A stretch of 64,000 nt of DNA from UBA2199 sp964628035 (GCA_964628035.1 CAZVPI010000006.1:1-64000); one strand, 5' to 3'; shown: positions 50,281 through 59,475, numbered from the stretch's first letter. The notes: generated from the letters alone by a model not told the origin. Numbers and translations are program-made.

Positions 50281-51019
50281 GGGGCTCGGCCGGCAGGGTG
50301 AAGAAGGAGCGGGCGCGTGCCGCGGCCAGCAGGTCGGCCGTGCGCGCCGAGGCGGCCTGGAAGACCGTGCGCGCGGCGCCGATGTCGCGCAGGAAGTGGG
50401 CGTCGGAGTTGCGCAGCAGGGCATGGCCGGCCAGGCCGGGATGGTGTTCGAGAGCGAGGGCGAGCGGCGACCCGCGGCCGACCTCCAGCGGAGCGGCGCG
50501 CAGTTCGGCGGGAACCAGGCCCAGGTTGACCAGCAGGCCGTAGGGCGGCGACTCGACATGGGCGGGGACGGCCAGGCCGCCGTGGCCGCTCACCAGCTCG
50601 AGCAGCTCCGGGAGCGAGAGGTCCAGGGCGTTGAGCAGGAGCTTGGTTTCGTGGCGGACGATGTTGTCCTCCTCGTCGACCACCACCTGGTCGCCGAAGA
50701 AGTCGGGATCGTTGGCCTGGTCGGGAAGCCGGTCGTAGACGCGCTCGTGGAAACGCTCGGCCTGGCGGCGGTCGTCGAAGAGGCACAGGACGTGGACGTC
50801 CTCGCGCGTCTGGGCCTCCATGCCCAGCAGGACGGCGACGCCGGCCTTCTCGCCCAGCGCCCTGGCCGCGAAGCCGTTCTCCACGCTGTTGTGGTCGGTG
50901 ACGGCGATCAGGTCCAGGCCGGCCTCGCGCGCCCGGGCCACGATGGCCGCCGGCGACATCTCCAGCGCGGCGCAGGGCGAGAGGGCGGAATGGATGTGCA
51001 GGTCGGCGCGGATCCTCAT
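50273..51019 (-). CDS. PHP-domain phosphoesterase
   Basis: A 248-residue metal-dependent phosphoesterase. The PHP motifs are intact: RADLHIHSALSPC (HxH), VTDHNSVENG, LLGMEAQTREDVHVLCLF, VPAHVESP and LRNSDAHFLRDIG. Such enzymes hydrolyse nucleotides or small phosphoesters with three metal ions; the physiological substrate is unknown. It is the first gene of a two-gene operon with the HATPase. The -10 box is 9 nt from the ATG. Confidence 0.88.
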   Translation of the reverse strand: MRIRADLHIHSALSPCAALEMSPAAIVARAREAGLDLIAVTDHNSVENGFAARALGEKAGVAVLLGMEAQTREDVHVLCLFDDRRQAERFHERVYDRLPDQANDPDFFGDQVVVDEEDNIVRHETKLLLNALDLSLPELLELVSGHGGLAVPAHVESPPYGLLVNLGLVPAELRAAPLEVGRGSPLALALEHHPGLAGHALLRNSDAHFLRDIGAARTVFQAASARTADLLAAARARSFFTLPAEPHG

Positions 51020-51028
51020 GCTGGCGAT

Positions 51029-51057
51029 ATCTTAGGGAAAGGGGCGCGCCCTGTCAA
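51029..51057 (-). promoter_or_regulatory. PHP-HATPase operon promoter
   Basis: Minus strand: -35 TTGACA (51057-51052), 17-bp spacer, -10 TAAGAT (51034-51029), 9 nt before the ATG with no Shine-Dalgarno. Confidence 0.7.
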
Positions 51058-51066
51058 TGCGCCGGC

Positions 51067-52785
51067 TCAGGGGGCCAGGCGGATGTGGACCTGGACTCCC
51101 AGCGGCCGCAGGTCGCGGGAATCAGGAGCCTCGAAATAAGGGAGCAGCGAGCGCCGGCTGCGGACCTTGATCAGGTACACGAAGCGGTTGCCGAGCCTGA
51201 GCCCCGGAATGGCGCTGAAACGGACCAGGCGCACCGCCCCGGGCTCGAGGAAGACGGTCTTCCTCTTGTGCTCGAGGGCCAGGGAGACATGGTTGGGCTT
51301 GGCGATGTTCTTCAGCTGCACGTCGAAGGTGCGCACGCGGAAGGGGGCCAGCAGGAAGAACTCCAGCTCGCGGTCCGAGTGCGTCCAGAAGACATTGCCC
51401 TCGATGGGGTGGAAATTGTCGTTGAGCATGAACAGGGCGTACTGGCCGTCGATCTTCTTGTTGAAAGCCCAGGGGTTGGTGTTGCTGGGCAGGGTCAGGC
51501 ACTGGGTCTTTTCCGGGGGGAAAAGCCGGCTGGGCCAGGTGACGCCGGGGTAGCGCGGCGAGGCCGAATGGCCGAGCGGGTTCATGGTGACCGGGGCGAG
51601 GAAGAGCAGCCCCGGCAGCAGCATCAGCAGGGAGAAGCGGAACGAGCGCCGGCGGTGGCCCAGGAAGAAGAAGAGCGGGAAGATGTTCAGGAAATAACGG
51701 TTGCCCAGCGAGCCGCCGCCGCCGAAATAGTTGTCGGGCATGACCAGGATGTAGAAGAGCACGGCCAGCGCGGCGGCCAGCAGCAGGAACCAGTCCTCGC
51801 GTTCCTTCTTCTGGAAGCAGAAGAGCAGCAGGGCGAAGAGGGCCGGGAAGAAGTAGAGGAACAGCCCGGTGAAGCGCCCGAAGACGTAATAGAACGCGTT
51901 GTGCACGACGATGGCCGGGCTGAGGTAGAAGCGGTCCCAATAGGTGTCGCTGCTCATGGGGTTGCCGCCCCCGTCCGCGAAGGTGAAGTCGGGGCGCTCC
52001 AGCGGGAAGTTGCCGTAGAACGAGCGGCGCTCCCCCCCCTGGAAATTGAACTCGCCGGTCTGGGAGCGGTTGAAGGCGAAGAGCGCGACCAGCAGCAGCA
52101 GGCTGAGCACTGACAGGATGGCGAAGCGCTTCCACTGCCTGCGGAACAGCAGCAGCAGGAACAGGACGCCGATGTGCAGCAGGTTGTTGGGCTTGGAGAA
52201 CACGGCGGCGGCGAAGAACAGGGCGGCCAGGTGGCCCCAGGCCGGGCGGCGGAAGCCGTAGAAGAAGAAAAACAGGGCGGCGAAGTTGACGAAGAAGTTG
52301 AAGAGGTCGGCCGTGGTCCACCAGATGTAGACGAAGGCCACGCTGCCGAACACGTACATCAGCGTGAAGGCCAGGCTCTGCCAGGGCGGATGGTGCTGGC
52401 GCAGCAGCAGGAAGCCCATCCACAGCGCCAGCAGGAGCATCAGGCCGTTGGCCAGCAGGATGCCGTGCACGCCGAAAAGCCTGAAAAAGGGGGCGGCGAA
52501 CAGGGGGTAGATGAAGGACTTGGCGAAGTACAGCCGGCCGTCGTCGCCGCGCTTGAGGAAGATGCCCATGGGCCCGACCTTGAAGGTCTCGCGGATGCGC
52601 TGGATGTCGTGCCGCTCGTAGCGCAGGTCGCCGTCCATGGCCAGGCTCTGCAGGATGCCGTAATACGTGGACTCGTCGGAGAAGAACCCGCCGTTCTTGA
52701 CCTTGGCCAGGTCGGTGGAGAAGGAGAAGCCGATCAGAAAGAGCAGGGAGAGAAGGAAGAAATGTCTCGCGTATCGGGGGACCAT
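51067..52785 (-). CDS. GT-C-type polytopic membrane protein
   Basis: A 572-residue inner-membrane protein with about ten helices. The first periplasmic loop reads GGFFSDESTYYGILQSLAMD, the acidic GT-C motif seen also in the protein at 43601, and FVYIWWTTADLFNFF is in a later helix. About 150 C-terminal residues form a soluble periplasmic domain. Probably transfers a sugar or similar group from a polyprenyl carrier; the acceptor is unknown. Predicted leaderless from the -10 box 8 nt upstream. Confidence 0.78.
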   Translation of the reverse strand: MVPRYARHFFLLSLLFLIGFSFSTDLAKVKNGGFFSDESTYYGILQSLAMDGDLRYERHDIQRIRETFKVGPMGIFLKRGDDGRLYFAKSFIYPLFAAPFFRLFGVHGILLANGLMLLLALWMGFLLLRQHHPPWQSLAFTLMYVFGSVAFVYIWWTTADLFNFFVNFAALFFFFYGFRRPAWGHLAALFFAAAVFSKPNNLLHIGVLFLLLLFRRQWKRFAILSVLSLLLLVALFAFNRSQTGEFNFQGGERRSFYGNFPLERPDFTFADGGGNPMSSDTYWDRFYLSPAIVVHNAFYYVFGRFTGLFLYFFPALFALLLFCFQKKEREDWFLLLAAALAVLFYILVMPDNYFGGGGSLGNRYFLNIFPLFFFLGHRRRSFRFSLLMLLPGLLFLAPVTMNPLGHSASPRYPGVTWPSRLFPPEKTQCLTLPSNTNPWAFNKKIDGQYALFMLNDNFHPIEGNVFWTHSDRELEFFLLAPFRVRTFDVQLKNIAKPNHVSLALEHKRKTVFLEPGAVRLVRFSAIPGLRLGNRFVYLIKVRSRRSLLPYFEAPDSRDLRPLGVQVHIRLAP

Positions 52786-52793
52786 GCCGCCGC

Positions 52794-52822
52794 ATTATAG
52801 CAAAAACGCTCCGGATTGGGAA
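52794..52822 (-). promoter_or_regulatory. Promoter of the 572-aa GT-C gene, leaderless
   Basis: Minus strand: -35 TTCCCA (52822-52817), 17-bp spacer, -10 TATAAT (52799-52794), 8 nt before the ATG. Confidence 0.6.
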
Positions 52823-52875
52823 TAGGTCCGGGGCGGGCCGGGCGCCTGAGGCCGCGCCGGGACCCCTGCGCGGAA

Positions 52876-52904
52876 TTGACAGGTCTGCGCGGTTTCTATA
52901 TAAT
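52876..52904 (+). promoter_or_regulatory. Promoter of the sulfatase-like lipoprotein gene, leaderless
   Basis: -35 TTGACA (52876-52881), 17-bp spacer, -10 TATAAT (52899-52904), both consensus, 8 nt before the ATG. Confidence 0.85.
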
Positions 52905-52912
52905 CCCTGTCT

Positions 52913-54229
52913 ATGACCAAGAAAATCACCCTTCGCACGCTGCTGGCAGCGATTCTCCTGTTCGCCGCCCTGGCCGGCGTCTCGTGCTCCAAGGCCGAGC
53001 GTCCGAACGTGGTGGTGGTCGTCATCGACACCTGGCGCAGCGACCATCTGCCCTTCCACGGCTACGGCCACAACACCATGCCCTTCCTGGCGGGCCTCGC
53101 CGGGCAAAGCGCCGACTTCCCCCGCGCCTACGCCGGCTCGTCGTGGACGGCCCCGGCCACGGCCTCCATCTTCACCGGCCTGTACCCCTTCCAGCACGGG
53201 GTGGTCATGGGGCTGCTGGCGCAAAAAAAGACCCTGCGCAGGGATCCCACCATCCAGATCAACCGCATCCCGCAGGCGTTGCGGACGCTGCCCGAGGTCT
53301 TCAAGGCCAACGGCTACCGGGCCTTCGGCATCAGCGACAACCTGAACATCTCCAAGCGCCAGGGCTTCGAGCAGGGCTTCGACTGGCTGCTGACCCTGCG
53401 CCACACCGGCGCCGGGAACATCAACCGCCTGCTGCTGCAGCGGCGCAAGGAGATCCTCTCCGGCGCCCCCTATTTTCTGTATATCCATTACAACGATCCT
53501 CACCGCCCCTACAAGATCCTCCTCGGCGAGGAGGAAAAGACGGGCGACTGGCTCCAGGACATGAAGCGCATGTACGACAAGGAGCTGGCCCATGTGGACG
53601 GGCGCCTCGAGGAGCTGTACCGCCGCTTCGGCTGGGAGCGCAACACGCTGCTGGTGGTCACCGCCGACCACGGCGAGGAGATGATGGAGCGCGGCTTCTA
53701 CGGCCACGGCATCTCGCTCTACAACACCGTCATCCGCGTGCCGCTTCTCTTCCACCATGCCGGCAGCCGCCGCGTCGTCCCGGGAAAGGTCGAGGCCGAG
53801 GCGTCCACGCTGGACATCCTGCCCACCTTGATCGGCATGCTGGGCTTCCCCAGGCTGGACGGCCTTGCCGGCGTCGACCTGAGCCCCCTGCTGGCCGGCT
53901 CGGGCCGCGGCCTGCCCGAGCGGACGATCTATTCGCACCTGCAGGTCAAGCGGGCGCGCCGGACCGATTTCGAGCACAAGGCCGCCATCGCCGCCGACCG
54001 CAAGTACATCTTCCAGTCGCCGCACGCGCTCAGCCTCTTTTTCGACCTGCGGCTGGACCCGGGCGAGACGCAAAACCTGTACGAGAGCCGCAAGGACGAG
54101 GCCCGGTCGCTGGCGGCCAGCCTGTTCCGCTTCGAGCGCACCGCCAAGCGCCACAATCCCGACTACGTCGGCATCCCCCTCGACGAGAAGAGCATCGAGC
54201 ACCTGAAGACCCTGGGCTACATCCAGTAG
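52913..54229 (+). CDS. Sulfatase-fold lipoprotein lacking the formylglycine motif
   Basis: A 438-residue lipoprotein (lipobox LAGVSCS). It has the sulfatase/alkaline-phosphatase fold: NVVVVVIDTWRSDHLPFHGY at the metal site, SSWTAPATASIFTGLYPFQHG at the nucleophile, VVTADHGEEMMERGFYGHG, and LDILPTLIGMLGFP. The nucleophile region lacks the C/S-x-P-x-R sequence needed for formylglycine, so true sulfatase activity is unlikely; phospho- or phosphoethanolamine-type transfer or hydrolysis is more plausible. It ends with the same LKTLGYIQ-type tail as the gene at 32610. Confidence 0.85.
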   Translation: MTKKITLRTLLAAILLFAALAGVSCSKAERPNVVVVVIDTWRSDHLPFHGYGHNTMPFLAGLAGQSADFPRAYAGSSWTAPATASIFTGLYPFQHGVVMGLLAQKKTLRRDPTIQINRIPQALRTLPEVFKANGYRAFGISDNLNISKRQGFEQGFDWLLTLRHTGAGNINRLLLQRRKEILSGAPYFLYIHYNDPHRPYKILLGEEEKTGDWLQDMKRMYDKELAHVDGRLEELYRRFGWERNTLLVVTADHGEEMMERGFYGHGISLYNTVIRVPLLFHHAGSRRVVPGKVEAEASTLDILPTLIGMLGFPRLDGLAGVDLSPLLAGSGRGLPERTIYSHLQVKRARRTDFEHKAAIAADRKYIFQSPHALSLFFDLRLDPGETQNLYESRKDEARSLAASLFRFERTAKRHNPDYVGIPLDEKSIEHLKTLGYIQ

Positions 54230-54283
54230 GTCCGGGCCGCTCACCTCCTGAAAAAGGTTCCTCAGGCGGCGCCGGGGGACCGC

Positions 54284-55744
54284 TCAGCGGCCGAACAGGC
54301 GGATGCGCAGGAACACCAGGCCGATCACCGCGTACTTCCACAGGTCGGCGGGCGTGCGGATCGAGCGCAGCACGTCGGGGATCTTGCGCCACAGGGAGCG
54401 GCCCGGCGCCCCGGCCGACCACTTGAAGATCAGCTCGGCGATCTGCCCCCAGGTGAACTGGTCCTTGAACAGGGGCACGTCGCCCTGGGCCGCCGGCAGG
54501 GTGGGGACGCGGCGGTCGCGCCGGGACCAGCTGAAGTCCTCCGGCAGCAGTTTTTTCTCGCGGGCGACGGCTTCCAGCTCCGTGCCCGGGTAGACGTGCA
54601 GGATGGAGACGGTGATGTCGACGCGGTCGCGGATCTGCCCGATCAGGCGCAGGCTCTCGCGCGCCTCCTCCCAGGTCTCGGTCGGATGGGAGAAGATGAA
54701 GAAGGCCGTGGCCTGGATGGCGAGCCGGCGCGTCCACTCCACGGCCTGGAACACCTGCTCGTTGCTGATGTTCTTGTGGACGATGTCGCGGCGCACCCGC
54801 TCCGAGCCGGCTTCGACGCCGAAGGAGACGTACTGCACGCCGGCCTCGCGCATCAGGGCCAGCAGGTCGTAGCTCAGCACGTCGATGCGCAGCTCGGCGA
54901 CGAAGCGGATGCCCAGCTTTTCGCGGATGAGCAGGCGGCAGAGCTCCTCGGTGCGGCGCTGGCTGTAATTGAAGGTGTCGTCGAAGAACCACAGCACCTC
55001 GGCGCCGAAGCGGTCGCGGTTCCAGCGGATCTCGTCGACCGCCCGCTGCGGCGAGTAGCCGCGCACCTGGCGCCCCCAGTTGTGGGGGGTGGAGCAGAAG
55101 TTGCAGTGGAAGGGGCAGCCGCGCGAGGTGATGATGTTGGTGGCGCGCAGCGGCCGGCCCTCGACCGGCCAGCGGAAATCGTAGCGCTCCATGGGGATCA
55201 GGTGCTTGCCCGGGAAGGGCAGGGGGTCGATGTCGGCGATCGGCGCCCGCCTGCCGGTGAACACCGGGCGGCCGTGGGCGCGGTGGATGATGCCCGGGAT
55301 GCGGTCGAGCGCGGCGGGATCGGCGCCGCCTTCGTGCCAGGCGGCGAGGTCCAGGATCGTCCGCTCGCCCTCGCCGACCACGGCCAGGTCGATGGCCGGA
55401 ACGTTCTCCATCATGTCCAGCCCGGCCATGGTGGCGTGGGGGCCGCCGATGACGACGGTCTTGCCGGGATGGGCCTGCTTGACGGCCGCGGCCAGGGAGA
55501 AGATCTCGAAGCGGTTCTCGGTGGTGACCGACATGCCGACGAGGTCGGCGTCGACGGAGCCGACCTCGCGCACGATGTCGCGCTCCTTCATGCCCAGCAC
55601 CTCGGCGGCGGTCACCTGCACCGGCCGGCCGCTCGCCTCCAGCACGGAGCCGATGGAGAGGATCCCCAGCGGCGGCATGGTGTTGTGCTCCTTCCAGCGG
55701 TGGGCGATGTAGCCGCTGGGCGGGATGACCAGGTGCGTCTTCAT
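54284..55744 (-). CDS. B12-binding radical SAM enzyme
   Basis: A 486-residue protein. The N-terminal Rossmann-like cobalamin domain (residues 1-150; VVIGGPHATMAGL, VVGEGERTILDL) is followed by the radical SAM core with SRGCPFHCNFCSTPHNW (CxxxCxxC cluster), VLWFFDDTFNYS and YVSFGVEAGSERV. The C-terminus holds an aromatic/basic tail that may touch the membrane (WKYAVIGLVFLRIRLFG). Such enzymes methylate or rearrange lipids and glycan precursors. It overlaps the upstream GT-C gene by ATGA, giving a coupled two-gene operon. Confidence 0.9.
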   Translation of the reverse strand: MKTHLVIPPSGYIAHRWKEHNTMPPLGILSIGSVLEASGRPVQVTAAEVLGMKERDIVREVGSVDADLVGMSVTTENRFEIFSLAAAVKQAHPGKTVVIGGPHATMAGLDMMENVPAIDLAVVGEGERTILDLAAWHEGGADPAALDRIPGIIHRAHGRPVFTGRRAPIADIDPLPFPGKHLIPMERYDFRWPVEGRPLRATNIITSRGCPFHCNFCSTPHNWGRQVRGYSPQRAVDEIRWNRDRFGAEVLWFFDDTFNYSQRRTEELCRLLIREKLGIRFVAELRIDVLSYDLLALMREAGVQYVSFGVEAGSERVRRDIVHKNISNEQVFQAVEWTRRLAIQATAFFIFSHPTETWEEARESLRLIGQIRDRVDITVSILHVYPGTELEAVAREKKLLPEDFSWSRRDRRVPTLPAAQGDVPLFKDQFTWGQIAELIFKWSAGAPGRSLWRKIPDVLRSIRTPADLWKYAVIGLVFLRIRLFGR

Positions 55745-58191
55745 TCGAACAGGCGCAGGGCCGCGGCCGCGGGGAACCAGGCGCGGCCGCCGGGGGAGTC
55801 GAGAAAGGCCTTGACCGTCGCCGAGTTCGTCCGCGAGCGCGAGGGCAGGGTGACATGCAGGGTCTGGGTGACGGCGTCGCCGGGGTAGAGGTCGTGGGCC
55901 AGGTCGAACACGCGGGTGTGCTCCACGCCGTCGGAGAGAAGGACCAGGCCCAGTTGCACGCCGCCCGCGCCGGTCCGCCAATAGTAGGGGCCGGGGTTGC
56001 TCACGCGCACCACGTAGTCGGCCGTGTCGCCGGCGCCGGGGACGGGCGGCGCGCTTGCCGCCAGCTCCAGCCCGGCGCTCAGCTCGGAAACGGGAATCGG
56101 GGAGAAGCCGGGGGGCAGCAGCAGGCCGGGGGGCAGGCCGGCCGCGGCCTGGGGGACAAAGGGCTCGACATCCAGGCTCAGGCGCGCCTTCTTGTCCATG
56201 ATCTCGGCCAGCAGCTCCAGGCGCCGGTCGGCGGCGCCGATGGTGACGGTGAGGGGGAAACGGGCGTTGCGCGCATGGAACAGGCCCGGGGCGACCCAAT
56301 CGGTCGTCCAGGCCGGCTTGCCGGTCAGCGGGTCCAGGGGGCCGAGGCGCCACGGCCTGGCCATGGGGAATTTCCAGCGCGCCGGCGCCTTGGGATTGAA
56401 CACCACTCCCTGGCGGGCGCCGGCGACCTCCACGGCGACGGTGGCCCTGCCCAGCGGCAGGCGCGATGGGGCGGCGATGAACAGTCCGGCCTCGGGGTCC
56501 AGAACCTTCCGCTTCGGCCCCGGGGCCAGCTCCCAGATCGACTGGCCGTCGATGCGCCGCAGGAAGCGCAGCGCAGGCAGCGATTCCATGCGCGGCAGCA
56601 TCTCGGGCCGGCGCCGGCGCACCTTGGCCTCGTTGATCAGGATGCGGTCGACGTCGAGCGCCTGCAGCAGGGCCAGGGTGTGGGCCGAGGGGAATTCCCT
56701 GGTCTCCGTGCCCAGCTGGAACTGCACCGCCGGCCACAGCCCGGTCACGCCGTTGAGCACGGTCTGCCAGTGGTAGGTCGAGGTGAGCAGCGTCTTGGTC
56801 TCCCAGCCCCACTGCCCCCAGCGGCTGCCCATGGGGAGCTCGGCGACGACGTGGCGCCTGCCGTCCTTCTCGTCGAGGCTCTGGTAGGCCTGGGTCTTGC
56901 CCGGATGCAGCGCCTCCTTGGGATGGATGGAGGTCCAGGTCTCCAGGGAGACGGCGCCGACGAGCAGCAGGGTGAGCAGGACGGTCTTGCGCCGGCGCGG
57001 CAGGCGCCCCAGCATGTGGGCGGCGAGAAAGGCGATGGCCAGCACGGTGAACAGCCCCCAGCGGTGGGGGTTGCGCGTGGCCCAGAGCGGCGGGAAGGCG
57101 TAGTACAGCAGGATGAAGGGCAGGGGCACCTTCCAGGGCACGCCCAGGGCGTAGGGGCCGACGGCGAAGACGGCCAGCACCAGCGCCGTCCAGCGCAGGC
57201 TCTTCAGCCAGCGCGGCATGCCCTTGACGAAGAAGCTGGCGGCGAACATCAGCAGGGCGATGAGGCCGGGGAACATGGCGTCCTCGAACGACATCAGCCC
57301 CGAAGGGGGGAGGACCCGGAGCTGCTGCCCCCACAGCCAGTTGTCGGGCGGGACCGAGAGCCAGCTCCAGACGTTGCCGGTGAAGCGCTCCTGCTGCTCC
57401 AGGGTGCGCAGCACGCCCATGTCGCGGGTCACGCGCATGTAGACCAGGAAGACCGGGATCATCAAGGCCCAGGCCAGGAACACCGCCGCGCACCAGCGCA
57501 CGATCTTCTTCAGGGCGAACAGGGCGCGCTCGTGCCAGAACCAGATGAAATTCCACAGGACCATGAAGACGGTCAGGAAGATGCCCAGGTAGACGCTGAT
57601 CAGGAACGTCCAGTACCAGAGGAAGAGCATCAGCGCCAGGTGGCGGACCCCGCCCTCCTGCCAGTACCGCCAGTTGGCGTACATGATCAGCGGGATCCAC
57701 ATCATGGCCAGGATGTGGGGATGGCCGATGGTGAAGCTCCACGAAAGGTAAGGATAGAAGGCGAAGATCATGGTGCCGGCCAGCGCCGGCAGGCCGCCGC
57801 CCACCATGCGGCGGATGGCGAAGAAGGTGGCCGCCGCCGTCAGCCACATCAGCAGCAGCTGCAGCAGGTTGATGGTCAGGATGGGATTGCGCGTGGCAAG
57901 CCAGATCGGCAGGGTGAAGGGGGTGAGGCCGATCATGTTCTCGGAGAAGGCGAAGGCGTAGGGGTAGGGGTGCATGGCGTTGCTGGCCCAGTAGCCCGCG
58001 AAGTTCAGCGTCTCCAGGGTGCGGCAGTTCCAGAGCAGCTCCCAGTTGTAGATGGCGTAGTCGAAGGCGGTGTAATAGGTGTGGGTGCTCAGCTTGGGAA
58101 GCAGCGGCCAGCGGTTGGCCAGCGTGAACAGCAGCAGGAAGAGCATGATCCAAATTTCAGGCCGCTTCAGCCAATGGGAGCGAGGACTCAT
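55741..58191 (-). CDS. Very large polytopic membrane protein (YfhO/GT-C-like)
   Basis: An 816-residue membrane protein: about twelve helices in residues 1-430, then a 380-residue periplasmic part. The first loop contains YTAFDYAIYNWELLWN and the region MHPYPYAFAFSENMIGLTPF, as in YfhO/DUF6044-type glycosyltransferases. The soluble part shows several beta-sandwich-like stretches (ATVAVEVAGARQGVVF, DYVVRVSNPGPYYWR). AGGAG precedes ATG 58191, and TATAAT lies at 58229-58224. It overlaps the radical SAM gene by 4 bp; the two products probably act on the same lipid-linked or surface substrate. Confidence 0.8.
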   Translation of the reverse strand: MSPRSHWLKRPEIWIMLFLLLFTLANRWPLLPKLSTHTYYTAFDYAIYNWELLWNCRTLETLNFAGYWASNAMHPYPYAFAFSENMIGLTPFTLPIWLATRNPILTINLLQLLLMWLTAAATFFAIRRMVGGGLPALAGTMIFAFYPYLSWSFTIGHPHILAMMWIPLIMYANWRYWQEGGVRHLALMLFLWYWTFLISVYLGIFLTVFMVLWNFIWFWHERALFALKKIVRWCAAVFLAWALMIPVFLVYMRVTRDMGVLRTLEQQERFTGNVWSWLSVPPDNWLWGQQLRVLPPSGLMSFEDAMFPGLIALLMFAASFFVKGMPRWLKSLRWTALVLAVFAVGPYALGVPWKVPLPFILLYYAFPPLWATRNPHRWGLFTVLAIAFLAAHMLGRLPRRRKTVLLTLLLVGAVSLETWTSIHPKEALHPGKTQAYQSLDEKDGRRHVVAELPMGSRWGQWGWETKTLLTSTYHWQTVLNGVTGLWPAVQFQLGTETREFPSAHTLALLQALDVDRILINEAKVRRRRPEMLPRMESLPALRFLRRIDGQSIWELAPGPKRKVLDPEAGLFIAAPSRLPLGRATVAVEVAGARQGVVFNPKAPARWKFPMARPWRLGPLDPLTGKPAWTTDWVAPGLFHARNARFPLTVTIGAADRRLELLAEIMDKKARLSLDVEPFVPQAAAGLPPGLLLPPGFSPIPVSELSAGLELAASAPPVPGAGDTADYVVRVSNPGPYYWRTGAGGVQLGLVLLSDGVEHTRVFDLAHDLYPGDAVTQTLHVTLPSRSRTNSATVKAFLDSPGGRAWFPAAAALRLFE

Positions 58192-58263
58192 GGCGGACTC
58201 CTGTAGGGTTGTTTTTCAGCCCGATTATAGCATATTCCCGCGTATGTGGGAACGCCGCCGCGC

Positions 58264-59238
58264 TCAGGTCATGCGCCGGAGAAGGAGCTTCTTCAGGTAC
58301 TCGGCGGGCACGCCGGCAACGGTCGGGCGGCGGAGGCGGTCGCAGCCGGAGCAGGCGGGCAGGCGCCCGGCCTCGCCGGCTGCGAAGACCCGGCGCAGCT
58401 CGCGCAGGGCCGGGCCGTTCCAGATCTCCAGCAACGGCCTTTCGCGGGCGTCGCCCAGGGGCAGGGTGGCGAAGAAGTCCTGGCTGCAGGGCAGCACCGT
58501 GCCGTCGTGGAGAACCACCAGGGCGTTCCAGGGGAAGGTGCAGGCCGCTCCCGGGGGTATGCCGGTCCCAACGGCCCCCGGGGTGGGAAGGTGGCCGGCC
58601 CAGTTGTGCGGTCTCTTGAAAACCAGCCTGTCGACCCCCATGGCGCGCAGGCGGGCGGCGAGCTCGCGGCGCTGGCAACGGTCGCCCGACCCGGGCAGGT
58701 CCATCACCTCGACGGCCAGGCGGGGCCGGCCGCGGCCGCGGCGGCGCAGGAAGGCGGCGATGTTCTCCAGGACCTGGTCGAAACGGGCGCCGCGGCGGAT
58801 CGCCTCATAGGCGGCGGCATGGAAGCCGTCGAAGGAGACCGAAAGGCGCTCGAGGCCCGAGGCCAGGATGTCGTCGGCGACTTCGCCGCGCAGCAGCGTG
58901 GCGTTGGTGTGCAGGCGGCAGGGGACGCCGCAGGCGGCGGCGTAGCGGATCAGGCGGCCGGCCTCGGGATGCAGGAGCGGCTCGCCGCGGTGGTGCAGGT
59001 TGATCTCCAGGGCGAAGGAGGCGGCCTGGTCGACCAGGCCGCGGAACAGGGGCCAGGCCATGTCGCCCTTGTTCTGCGCCGGGAGCTCCTGGTTGGGGCA
59101 CACCGCGCAGCGCAGGTTGCAGCGCGAGCTGATCTCCAGCCACAGGCGCAGGGGCGGCGCGGCGACCTCCGGGTCGCGGCGGCGGTAGCTGCGGAACAGC
59201 GCGGCCAGCCTGCGATAATAGTCCCACTTGTCCGCCAT
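58264..59238 (-). CDS. Radical SAM/SPASM-type enzyme
   Basis: A 324-residue protein; ATG 59238 is chosen with GAGGTG 9 bases upstream. The radical SAM cluster is LEISSRCNLRCAVCPNQELP (CxxxCxxC), followed by INLHHRGEPLLHPEAG and LSVSFDGFH. A C-terminal cysteine group (TFPWNALVVLHDGTVLPCSQD and LPACSGCDRLR) fits a SPASM-like auxiliary cluster site. Family members mature peptides or modify sugars. No precursor peptide is evident next to it. It lies between the GT-C operon and the methyltransferase gene. Confidence 0.88.
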   Translation of the reverse strand: MADKWDYYRRLAALFRSYRRRDPEVAAPPLRLWLEISSRCNLRCAVCPNQELPAQNKGDMAWPLFRGLVDQAASFALEINLHHRGEPLLHPEAGRLIRYAAACGVPCRLHTNATLLRGEVADDILASGLERLSVSFDGFHAAAYEAIRRGARFDQVLENIAAFLRRRGRGRPRLAVEVMDLPGSGDRCQRRELAARLRAMGVDRLVFKRPHNWAGHLPTPGAVGTGIPPGAACTFPWNALVVLHDGTVLPCSQDFFATLPLGDARERPLLEIWNGPALRELRRVFAAGEAGRLPACSGCDRLRRPTVAGVPAEYLKKLLLRRMT

Positions 59239-59281
59239 GGAGTCCGCACCTCGCTTTCCGGCGCCGGCGCCGGGAGACGCC

Positions 59282-59310
59282 ATTGTAGGCCTGCGGCCGG
59301 GCGAGGTCAA
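59282..59310 (-). promoter_or_regulatory. Promoter of the radical SAM/SPASM gene
   Basis: Minus strand: -35 TTGACC (59310-59305), 17-bp spacer, -10 TACAAT (59287-59282). Confidence 0.75.
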
Positions 59311-59330
59311 CTGTTTTTCTGCTGGCATGA

Positions 59331-59475
59331 ACTTGGCGTACGGCATGCGGCGTGCGGCGTAAGGCAGCAGCCCGGATGAGCGCATTGGGCGATGCGGATT
59401 GCCATGCATTTCCAACGCTTGCCGATCTGGGGCCGTTCCCCGCCACTCGTCGCTTTTGCGCGTCACGAGTTTGTT
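59331..59475. repeat. Intergenic heptad island
   Basis: Left array 59331-59368 (CTTGGCG, TACGGCA, TGCGGCG, TGCGGCG, TAAGGCA) and an inverted GTGACGA-type stretch (about 59448-59475, CACTCGT...GTCACGAG). It fills most of the 320-bp divergent gap between the SPASM gene and the methyltransferase gene. Confidence 0.65.

Noticed and set aside
55745..58153. N-terminal extension of the B12-radical SAM gene to 1289 residues
   Set aside because: The extension overlaps the whole 816-aa membrane-protein gene in another frame and is compositionally nonsense; the ATG at 55744 forms an ATGA overlap.
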